Part shown: piece by piece, positions 42,377-49,327 of the stretch
Position numbering within the stretch: position 1 is the stretch's first letter
How the letters are laid out: each line of letters starts with the position of its first letter
Source: Chryseobacterium sp. Bi04
GTDB lineage: Bacteria; Bacteroidota; Bacteroidia; Flavobacteriales; Weeksellaceae
Direction of reading: 5' to 3'
DNA: 64,000 nt
Assembly: GCF_918698085.1 (NCBI RefSeq)
Contig: NZ_CAKKLP010000007.1
Location: 62,001 to 126,000 of the forward strand
Notes under the pieces: model-generated
Database searches by the model: none
Seen by the model: the letters and a program-made list of their open reading frames with translations, nothing else
What the model was told of the DNA's origin: nothing
Made by a program: the position numbers and the translations under genes

Positions 42377-43393
42377 ATGTTTACACCAGCAGAACTTTTA
42401 GAAATCAATACATTACTTAAACCTGAAAACAAAATAGTTATTCTTACCCACTATAATCCGGATGGAGATGCTATTGGTTCCAGTCTGGGATTGAAACATT
42501 ATCTGAAAGCCAAAGGAATTCATGCTGAAGTAATTGTCCCTAATGATTTTCCGAAATTTTTAAAGTGGATGCCGGAATCTAAAAAAGTAATCATTGCTGA
42601 ATACAAGAAAAAGCTGGCTTCTGATATGATTGCCGGAGCTGACGTGATTTTCTGTCTGGATTTTAATGCCCCATCAAGAATTGGATTGCTGGGAGACTGG
42701 CTAATTAATGCGCAGGGAAAAAAAATTCTTATTGATCACCACCAGCAACCTGAAAAATTTGATTATGTATATTCTGATACAATAATTCCAGCTACTTCCC
42801 AGATGATCTACCATTTTATTGAAGTGATGGAAGATGAGAAAATGGTGAACCAGGATGTTGCAGAATGTCTTTACACAGGGATTATGACGGATACAGGAGG
42901 TTTCCGTTTCCGTTCCACAAGCGCTGCTACCCATAGAATAATAGCTAACCTTATAGAAAAAGGGGCAGACCCTGCTATGATTACTTCCAATACCTGGGAT
43001 ACCAATACCGTTTCCCGTCTTCATCTTCTGGCTTTAATTCTTGGAAGAATAGAAGTGGTGAATGATGGTACGGTAGCTGTTTTAAGCCTTACGAGAAATG
43101 AACTTAAAGAATATGGTTTCCAAAAAGGAGATACGGAAGGTTTCGTAAATTATGGACTAAGCATTGCCGGAGTAAAAATGGCTGCATTTTTTATGGAAGA
43201 TCTTTATGAAAACTTTATTAAGATTTCTTTCAGAAGTAAGGATGATGTAGATGTCAATCAGTTTTCCAGAAAATACTTTAGTGGAGGTGGGCATATTAAT
43301 GCTGCAGGTGGAAAATCTTACGATTCATTGGCGGGAACTATTGAAAATTTTAAGCAATATATATCGAAAGAAGAATTTTTGAATATAAAATAA
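42377..43393 (+). CDS. nrnA: DHH-family phosphoesterase, NrnA-like oligoribonuclease/pAp phosphatase
   Basis: 338 residues from MFTPAELLEIN. DHH motif as DHHQQPE, an N-terminal HYNPDGDAIGSSLGL metal-binding segment, GIMTDTGGFRF, and the C-terminal GGGHINAAGG of the DHHA1 domain. NrnA degrades 2-5 nt RNA and dephosphorylates 3'-phosphoadenosine 5'-phosphate. The promoter at 42336-42343 sets the start. It stands alone, with no linked gene. Confidence 0.9.
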   Translation: MFTPAELLEINTLLKPENKIVILTHYNPDGDAIGSSLGLKHYLKAKGIHAEVIVPNDFPKFLKWMPESKKVIIAEYKKKLASDMIAGADVIFCLDFNAPSRIGLLGDWLINAQGKKILIDHHQQPEKFDYVYSDTIIPATSQMIYHFIEVMEDEKMVNQDVAECLYTGIMTDTGGFRFRSTSAATHRIIANLIEKGADPAMITSNTWDTNTVSRLHLLALILGRIEVVNDGTVAVLSLTRNELKEYGFQKGDTEGFVNYGLSIAGVKMAAFFMEDLYENFIKISFRSKDDVDVNQFSRKYFSGGGHINAAGGKSYDSLAGTIENFKQYISKEEFLNIK

Positions 43394-43403
43394 TTAAATA
43401 ATA

Positions 43404-43461
43404 GTTTGTTTTTAATTTGAATTTATTGTACTTTAGGAAAGTAAATCACTAAAAAACAAAC
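43404..43461 (+). repeat. Inverted repeat around the promoter of the 530-aa T9SS protein
   Basis: GTTTGTTTTT (43404-43413) pairs with AAAAACAAAC (43452-43461), just before the ATG at 43466. A -7-like box (TACTTTAG, one base off) lies between. It could be a 5' stem or an operator; inference. Confidence 0.4.
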
Positions 43462-43465
43462 CATT

Positions 43466-45058
43466 ATGAAAACAAAATTACTAGCATTCTTGCTTGCATT
43501 GCCGCTTTTGGCCCATGCGCAATTTTCTCAAAACTTTGATGCGGGAACTACAGCACCTGCTGGCTGGTCCGTCATTAACGGAGGAGATCTCAACGAATTT
43601 ATATTTGGCCCGGGAGCTCCCAGAAGTGTGTATTCGTTACCCAATGCTGCGCAAATTAATTATTCAGCGGCTCCTCATGACGACTATTTAGTAACGCCTG
43701 CAATTACTGTAACAGCAGGTGTAAATGACAGATTAACTTATTTTGTAAAAAATCAGGATCCGAATTATGTAGAAAGTTATGCCGTTAAGCTATCCACTAC
43801 AACAGCTACTGCAGCAGCGTTCACAACAGTTCTTACTCCGGTTGCTCCTGCACCCAATAAATGGACTTTCTTCTCTATCGATCTATCGGCTTATATAGGG
43901 CAGACAGTGTATGTTGGCTTTCAGGCTACTTCTGCAGACATGTTCAGGTTGTTATTTGACAATATAAACAGCGATACTGCTCCTACTGCAGTTCCTAACT
44001 GTAGTACACTGGTATCGCCAAGCAATGGACAGACAGGCGTAAATCCCAATGCTGTAACATTAACATGGGCCGCACCAACTTCCGGAGCTCCCGTAGATAG
44101 CTATGAGGTATATCTTGATACCAATCCAAATCCTACTACTTTAGTTCCAAGTAATTATTTATTTGCTGACTTTAATAACTTGTTAGGAAATACCACCTAT
44201 TATTGGAAAGTGGTGGCAAAAAATGCTGCAGGTGTAGCGGTTGCCTGCCAGATAAATAGTTTTGTAACAGGAGATTCATTTGCTCCTTATTGCTTTGGTA
44301 ATCTATTATTCACCAGTGGAGTGGAGCCAATTACCTCAGTTAAGTTAAGTGATATGACCAATACTTCTTCAGAGGCACTCACAAGCCCTTCTCATGAAAA
44401 TTTTGTTAATAAAGTAGCCTCAGTAGAACAGGGAGGAACTTATCCTATTACATTTAAAGGGAATACAGACGGGAATAATGCTACGAAGATTGTAGTATAT
44501 ATAGACTGGAACCAGGATGGGGATTTCCTGGATGCAGGAGAAGTCTATTTCGGTGCTGCAGGCACTGCGGTAACCATAACAAACTCTACAGGTATTGATG
44601 CTATAACAGCGACTGGAAATATTGTTGTTCCTGCCACTGCTACATTAGGAAAAACAAGAATGAGAGTGAAAAAAAATTATGCAACGGGAACAACATTCTA
44701 TTTAAGTCCGTGTTATTCTTCTGGAGCCGGTCTTGCTGCTGTTTCAGGAACTGGTGGTTATGGTCAGGCCGAAGATTACAGTATTATGGTTTTGGCTCCA
44801 GGAACACTTGCCGTTAATGAAACTAAGGCTAAATCTGCACTTGCTGTATATCCGAATCCTATGAAAGATATTTTAAATATCACTACAGCTGATAAAAAAA
44901 TAACAGAAGTAATATTCTATTCTGCTGAAGGCAGATTGGTGAAATCTGTTAAAGGAAATATTGCCACTGTTAATACAAATGATCTGAAATCAGGGGTGTA
45001 TGTGGTAAAAGTAAAGACATCAGATTCTGAACAGACATTCAAAGTGATTAAAGAATAA
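43466..45058 (+). CDS. T9SS type A secreted protein: adhesin-like (choice-of-anchor J, fibronectin III, GEVED)
   Basis: 530 residues. Signal peptide MKTKLLAFLLALPLLAHAQ. Residues ~20-170 look like a choice-of-anchor J (cleaved adhesin) domain (NFDAGTTAPAGWSVI). Residues ~180-270 are fibronectin III-like (VTLTWAAPTSGAPVDSYEVYL). Residues ~275-430 are a GEVED domain (YIDWNQDGDFLDAGEVYFG). The last ~75 residues are the type A sorting signal (AVYPNPMKDILNI ... SGVYVVKV). Exported by T9SS. Substrate unknown; probable surface or secreted adhesin or accessory part of a protease family. Confidence 0.88.
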   Translation: MKTKLLAFLLALPLLAHAQFSQNFDAGTTAPAGWSVINGGDLNEFIFGPGAPRSVYSLPNAAQINYSAAPHDDYLVTPAITVTAGVNDRLTYFVKNQDPNYVESYAVKLSTTTATAAAFTTVLTPVAPAPNKWTFFSIDLSAYIGQTVYVGFQATSADMFRLLFDNINSDTAPTAVPNCSTLVSPSNGQTGVNPNAVTLTWAAPTSGAPVDSYEVYLDTNPNPTTLVPSNYLFADFNNLLGNTTYYWKVVAKNAAGVAVACQINSFVTGDSFAPYCFGNLLFTSGVEPITSVKLSDMTNTSSEALTSPSHENFVNKVASVEQGGTYPITFKGNTDGNNATKIVVYIDWNQDGDFLDAGEVYFGAAGTAVTITNSTGIDAITATGNIVVPATATLGKTRMRVKKNYATGTTFYLSPCYSSGAGLAAVSGTGGYGQAEDYSIMVLAPGTLAVNETKAKSALAVYPNPMKDILNITTADKKITEVIFYSAEGRLVKSVKGNIATVNTNDLKSGVYVVKVKTSDSEQTFKVIKE

Positions 45059-45075
45059 TAACTTATTCAGTCATA

Positions 45076-45888
45076 TTATAAGCTCTCAATCTGAGAGCTT
45101 TTTTTATATCCTTTTTCTTCTAATTCAGTACAGGTATACTCGTAAACCTGCTGAAACATTTCGTCCATGTATTTCTTATTAAAAAGGCTGAACTTTGTCA
45201 TTTTTGGAGGGTCTAAAAATATATTGCAGTATTTTACTTTAGAATACACGGATTTTGCGATGGCTAAGTGAAGTATACGGTCAAATTCTTTCATCAGACT
45301 CATCTTTTTTAATTCATCATAGCTTATTGAATTCACATGGGAGGCAATCAGGAAATCGCATTTATTAACAATAGGTTCAATGGGTAGATTGTCTAAAACA
45401 CCACCGTCTACATAGATTTTGTCTCCTATTCTTACGGGGGGAAGGATGAAAGGTACGCTTGATGAAGCCAACAGAGGCCCGAAAAGTTCTCCTTCAGAGA
45501 AAAAATCAACAATACCGTGGGTCATTTCTGTAGCGGTAACATAAACCGGTATTTTCAAAATATTGAAATTATCTTCAGGAAAATAATCTTTAAAAAGTTT
45601 TAAAATAAAATTGGAACTGAAAATTCCATTTTTTGACAGTTTCAGAGAAGACCGGGAAAAAAAAGAAGTCTGTTTGACGATTTCCATCATCTCATCGGGG
45701 GTTTTTCCAAAAGAATAGAAAGCCCCTATAATAGAACCGGCACTGGTTCCTGAGATTATTTGTGGTTTCAGATTATATTCTTCAAGTGCTTTCAGAACCG
45801 CAATATGTGCAATCCCACGCATTCCTCCGCCTGAAAGAGTAAGGCCGATAACCGGTGGTTTCTTTTTTTTGAACGAGAATAAACCCAT
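45076..45888 (-). CDS. Patatin-like phospholipase
   Basis: 270 residues. Oxyanion loop SGGGMRGIAH, nucleophile GTSAGS (Ser), catalytic DGGVLDN (Asp), the Ser-Asp dyad of patatins. No signal peptide (MGLFSFKKKKPPVIG) but a basic N-terminus; cytoplasmic or membrane-edge. It hydrolyses phospholipid acyl chains; substrate not shown. It is downstream of the hydrolase operon, 44 bases after a tiny lipoprotein frame. Its 3' end contains the opposing gene's terminator. Confidence 0.9.
   Translation of the reverse strand: MGLFSFKKKKPPVIGLTLSGGGMRGIAHIAVLKALEEYNLKPQIISGTSAGSIIGAFYSFGKTPDEMMEIVKQTSFFSRSSLKLSKNGIFSSNFILKLFKDYFPEDNFNILKIPVYVTATEMTHGIVDFFSEGELFGPLLASSSVPFILPPVRIGDKIYVDGGVLDNLPIEPIVNKCDFLIASHVNSISYDELKKMSLMKEFDRILHLAIAKSVYSKVKYCNIFLDPPKMTKFSLFNKKYMDEMFQQVYEYTCTELEEKGYKKSSQIESL
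45080..45100 (+). terminator. Terminator of the T9SS type A protein, inside the patatin 3' end
   Basis: AAGCTCTCA (45080-45088) and TGAGAGCTT (45092-45100) form a 9-bp stem followed by TTTTTT. It falls within the last codons of the convergent patatin gene (45076-45888). Confidence 0.75.
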
Positions 45889-45932
45889 TGCGTCAATTAT
45901 GCATTACTAATATACAGGATTTTTATAAATGA

Positions 45933-46031
45933 TTATGGCTCATCACGGTCAGCATCTATTTTATCTGTAGAAATATGTTTTTCTTTTGTACAACTTAAAA
46001 ATATGAGGATAGAGTAGATGGCGGATTCCAT
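45933..46031 (-). CDS. Candidate 32-aa small lipoprotein
   Basis: An ATG at 46031 opens a 32-codon frame. A short hydrophobic stretch ends FLSC at residues 11-14, followed by TKEKHISTDKIDADRDEP, an acidic, Lys-containing tail. This resembles a very small lipoprotein: lipobox Cys14, no domain. A Met-Glu start is unusual for an exported protein. It lies 6 bases after the alpha/beta hydrolase stop and 44 before patatin, on the same strand, as in an operon. I rate it a candidate only; no homologue is recalled. Confidence 0.4.
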   Translation of the reverse strand: MESAIYSILIFLSCTKEKHISTDKIDADRDEP

Positions 46032-46037
46032 AGGTTT

Positions 46038-46820
46038 TTAAAGCACTAATTTTTTAGGAAGATTATGTAAAAGTTCAGTGTTGATGATCTCAGCACAGAT
46101 GCGTGGTTTTTCCCAATGGCCATTGTGGCCACAGTCTACTATATAAGATTTTATATTGGTTCTGTCCGGGAGATTTTTAATGGTAATATCCGTTTTTACG
46201 GCATTGTCATGCTTGCCTGCCAGTACCAGTATTTTAGCTTCCAGGTTTTCCATGATATGTTTTTTGTCAGTTCTCTCTACCATACCTTTTACGCAGGCCA
46301 ATGCTCCCAAATTGTTTGTGGAAAGAGCTGCCTCAAGAGCAATTTCAATCTTACCCTCAAGGATATCTTTTTCATTAGGATTGAATAAATTGGGAATTCC
46401 CGCTCTTACATAATGGGCAAACGCATCCTTAATGATTCTGTAGCTTTTTATACGCTGTAGCTTTTTCTCTTCGTCATCCGGGAAATAGGTGGAGAAGAAC
46501 AACGTTAAACTTTTTAAAGAATCAGGATATTTCTCGGCAAAAGCCAATGAAGCGTACCCTCCCATAGAATGTCCCAATAGATGTACTTTTTCTAGATTCT
46601 GATGATCCAAAACTTTTTTTACCTCCTCTGCCATCAGCTCCATGGTGTGAACTTCACCAAGAATTTCAGATTGTCCGTGGCCGGGCAGATCAATTTTTAA
46701 AAGTGAAAAATCTTTAGAAAGATGAGGTTCCATATCGCTCCATATAGAAAGGTTTTCCATAAAACCATGAAGGAGTACTAAAGTTTCTTTTCCGTTTCCT
46801 TTTTTTTCAAAATTCAGCAT
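46038..46820 (-). CDS. Alpha/beta hydrolase
   Basis: 260 residues from the ATG at 46820 (MLNFEKKGNGKETLVLLHGF). Oxyanion HGF, nucleophile elbow GHSMGG (Ser), C-terminal GHNGHWEKP (His). Typical of broad esterase/lactonase-like enzymes; substrate not told. Cytoplasmic. The -7 box at 46826-46833 is almost on the start codon, so the mRNA may be leaderless, and it lies inside the upstream extension of the frame, which rules out the earlier start. Operon with the small lipoprotein candidate and patatin. Confidence 0.88.
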   Translation of the reverse strand: MLNFEKKGNGKETLVLLHGFMENLSIWSDMEPHLSKDFSLLKIDLPGHGQSEILGEVHTMELMAEEVKKVLDHQNLEKVHLLGHSMGGYASLAFAEKYPDSLKSLTLFFSTYFPDDEEKKLQRIKSYRIIKDAFAHYVRAGIPNLFNPNEKDILEGKIEIALEAALSTNNLGALACVKGMVERTDKKHIMENLEAKILVLAGKHDNAVKTDITIKNLPDRTNIKSYIVDCGHNGHWEKPRICAEIINTELLHNLPKKLVL

Positions 46821-46825
46821 GATAT

Positions 46826-46833
46826 CAAAATTA
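46826..46833 (-). promoter_or_regulatory. -7 promoter box giving a leaderless hydrolase mRNA
   Basis: TAATTTTG on the minus strand; expected start 46819-46821, at the ATG of 46820. Confidence 0.5.
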
Positions 46834-46894
46834 TAAAAGGTTAAAAATAATGCAGAGTCCTTAGGATGCTGCTGCTGATTCAAATGTAAACAAA

Positions 46895-46919
46895 AAAGAG
46901 CATTTTTAAAATGCTCTTT
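46895..46919 (-). terminator. Terminator of exbD
   Basis: A 12-bp stem (46895-46906 with 46908-46919) is followed by TTTTTT on the minus strand, just after the exbD stop. The innermost A-T pairs must open to form a loop. Confidence 0.8.
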
Positions 46920-46924
46920 CTCTT

Positions 46925-47443
46925 TTATTGAACTAAGTCTTTATAAACCTTCGTTTCCCAAGGTTTGATATCTGCAACGCCATAACGTTCCTTTTTTGCA
47001 ATAGCAAGGTTATCAAGCATATCTACAAAATTTTTATAGTTGGCTTCATCAGTCGGTTTGATAATGACGGTGAAGTTTTCAGGTTTAGGAGCATTTTTGT
47101 ATGCTTCAGCAATGATTTTTGAAATCTTTATCCCACTGAAATCGGTCTCTTTCAGGTTGCTTGCATTTAAATCTGCCGCATTGCTCTGATGATAAAATAC
47201 CCGGTTGTCTTTTCCCAGGATGAATGTTACCTGGTTTTTCTGATCCATTACGACAGGTCCTGAAGGAGGATCTCCTTTTGCCGGAAGTCCCAGATCCATC
47301 ACATTGGGTTTTGTGAAATTGGTAGTGAACATAAAGAAAGTGATCAGTAGAAATCCCAAATCTACCATAGGAGTCATATCAACTCTTATTAATTTCTTTT
47401 TTTGCTTGCCGCCTTGTTTTTCTTGTGCGATTACTTCAGCCAT
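46925..47443 (-). CDS. exbD: ExbD/TolR-type biopolymer transport protein
   Basis: 172 residues. Short cytoplasmic Lys-rich N-terminus, one membrane helix with the key Asp in MTPMVDLGFLLITFFMF (about residues 23-39), then a periplasmic domain. The Asp is the proton-pathway residue of ExbD/TolR. With an ExbB and TonB it energises outer-membrane uptake. No exbB or tonB is adjacent; this is a lone copy. Confidence 0.9.
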   Translation of the reverse strand: MAEVIAQEKQGGKQKKKLIRVDMTPMVDLGFLLITFFMFTTNFTKPNVMDLGLPAKGDPPSGPVVMDQKNQVTFILGKDNRVFYHQSNAADLNASNLKETDFSGIKISKIIAEAYKNAPKPENFTVIIKPTDEANYKNFVDMLDNLAIAKKERYGVADIKPWETKVYKDLVQ

Positions 47444-47583
47444 AATTAATACTTTAAATGTTAAACGGTATTTGATGAAAACTTTTAAAACCCGATCGTA
47501 GTTTGGTTGAATTCATACAAAGTTTATACCTAAATTTCTTAAATGCTATGAATTTGTGAAAATTAATTATTATTTGATATGAA

Positions 47584-47617
47584 AAAGCCTTGTGATATTT
47601 TAATTTCATAAGGCTTT
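47584..47617 (-). terminator. Terminator of the propeller T9SS protein
   Basis: A 12-bp stem with one G-T pair (47584-47595 with 47606-47617) is followed by TTTTT on the minus strand. Confidence 0.75.
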
Positions 47618-47640
47618 AAGAGTTTTTAACTGTATGGCGT

Positions 47641-49179
47641 TTATTTTTTTAGGATTAGTTTTTCATTTAAAATGATTTTTCCCTTATTTTCAATTTGAAT
47701 CATATAAATTCCCGGAATTAGCTGAGAGGTATTTATTATTACTTTGTCTTCATGACAATTTTTAGACAATAGCTTTCTTCCGGATGTATCTGTAATGGTC
47801 ACAACTGATCCGCCTGGGAGATTACTGATATTAATAAAATCTTTGGCAGGATTAGGAAAGAAAGATATAGGTCTGTTTGTTTTCATCTCCGTAGTAGATA
47901 ATGTTGTGGTAGGCATAAGTTTTACAATCCAGAAATCTGAAAAACCATCTGAATGATTTCCTGAAACGTCTCCGTCATTAGAGTCTGTATTACCTGCAAG
48001 AATAAATCCTCCATCCGCTGTTTCTATTGCTGAATACAGTTGATCTGTAGCACTTCCTCCTAAACTTTTCTCCCATATAATACTGCCTGTTGAATTAAGT
48101 TTGGCAACATAAAAATTGTCTGTGAAATCTGTTGAGCTTGTTGTGGTTCCTCCAATAAGATAGCCGTTATCTGATGTTAATTCAACAGATGAAGCCCCAT
48201 CATAACCGGTTCCGCCAAGAAACTGTTTCCATTGAATATCTCCGGTATTGTTAAGTTTAAAAATCCAAATATTGGGTGAATTACTATTTCCTGTAGCATC
48301 TCCGTCTGTAGAATTACTGTTTCCTGCTACAATATAGCCTCCGTCCATGGTTTGCTTTATTGCAGTAGCGTAATCATCATGACTGCCGCCTATCTTTTTT
48401 TGCCATTGCAGATCTCCGGACGAATTTAACTTGATAATCAGACAGTCGCTATAAGAAATGCCTCCAATTGTGCTGTTTGTACTGCCGGCTACGATATAGC
48501 CTCCCTCTGCAGTTTGCTGGATAGAGTAGGCGTAGTCTTTACTATTGCTACCATACGACTTTTGCCACTGCAGATTTCCAGCTTGATCCAGTTTGACGAT
48601 CCAGAAATCTTCTTCTCCATATGCAACGGTAACATCTCCGTTTGAAGAATTGGTATAGCCTGCAATGACATAGCCGTTATCAGTAGTTTGTTGAATGGAA
48701 TAAGCTTGTTCAACAATACCTCCTCCGAAAGTTTTTTCCCACTGAATATTTCCCGATGAATCAAGCTTTACAATCCAATAATCAAAACTCCCATGGCTTC
48801 CTGTAACATCTCCATCTGATGAAGCAGCTGTTCCTGCGATAATATAGCCGCCATCATTTGTCTGTTGGATGGAGTTTGCTTCTTCAATACTGTTGCCTCC
48901 CAATGATTTTTGCCATTGTATATCTCCCGAACTGTTCAGTTTTACAATCCAATAATCAGTCATATAAGGTTGGCCACCGGAGTGATTTCCTGTGACATCT
49001 CCATCGGTAGAACTTGAATGTCCTGCAACAATATAGCCTCCATCGGTAGTATGTTTAATTGACTTTGCCCATTCTAGATTGCTTCCTCCAAGTGATTTTT
49101 GCCACTGGATATTGGGTGCTTGGGCATACATTGAAATAGAGCAGCCTAAGACTGCCAGCATGTAAAATAACTTTTTCAT
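47641..49179 (-). CDS. T9SS type A protein with seven ~55-residue repeats (propeller-like)
   Basis: 512 residues. Signal peptide MKKLFYMLAVLGCSISMYAQ. Seven repeats follow. Each starts (I/L)QW-(Q/E)-K-x-(L/F)-G-G, continues T-x-(D/E)-G-G-Y-(I/V)-(I/V)-A-G and ends D-(Y/F)-W-I-V-K-L-(N/D). This pattern and number suit a seven-bladed beta-propeller. The last ~75 residues are the type A sorting signal (FFPNPAKDFINISNLPGG). Exported by T9SS; ligand or enzymatic role unknown. Monocistronic. Confidence 0.88.
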   Translation of the reverse strand: MKKLFYMLAVLGCSISMYAQAPNIQWQKSLGGSNLEWAKSIKHTTDGGYIVAGHSSSTDGDVTGNHSGGQPYMTDYWIVKLNSSGDIQWQKSLGGNSIEEANSIQQTNDGGYIIAGTAASSDGDVTGSHGSFDYWIVKLDSSGNIQWEKTFGGGIVEQAYSIQQTTDNGYVIAGYTNSSNGDVTVAYGEEDFWIVKLDQAGNLQWQKSYGSNSKDYAYSIQQTAEGGYIVAGSTNSTIGGISYSDCLIIKLNSSGDLQWQKKIGGSHDDYATAIKQTMDGGYIVAGNSNSTDGDATGNSNSPNIWIFKLNNTGDIQWKQFLGGTGYDGASSVELTSDNGYLIGGTTTSSTDFTDNFYVAKLNSTGSIIWEKSLGGSATDQLYSAIETADGGFILAGNTDSNDGDVSGNHSDGFSDFWIVKLMPTTTLSTTEMKTNRPISFFPNPAKDFINISNLPGGSVVTITDTSGRKLLSKNCHEDKVIINTSQLIPGIYMIQIENKGKIILNEKLILKK

Positions 49180-49277
49180 TTGCGTTTAATTTAGAATTGT
49201 TTTCTAAATATATTGAAAAAGATTTTACTTAATGAAACGACTTAGTAAGTGTTGATTTATTTCTAATAAGTGTAAAA

Positions 49278-49307
49278 AAAGCCTTACCAATGAATTGATA
49301 AGGCTTT
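49278..49307 (-). terminator. Terminator of dsbD
   Basis: A 9-bp stem (AAAGCCTTA at 49278-49286 with TAAGGCTTT at 49299-49307), with a few more pairs inside and T-rich sequence beyond, 21 bases after the stop codon. Confidence 0.75.
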
Positions 49308-49327
49308 AGTGTATTTTGAAATAAAAT

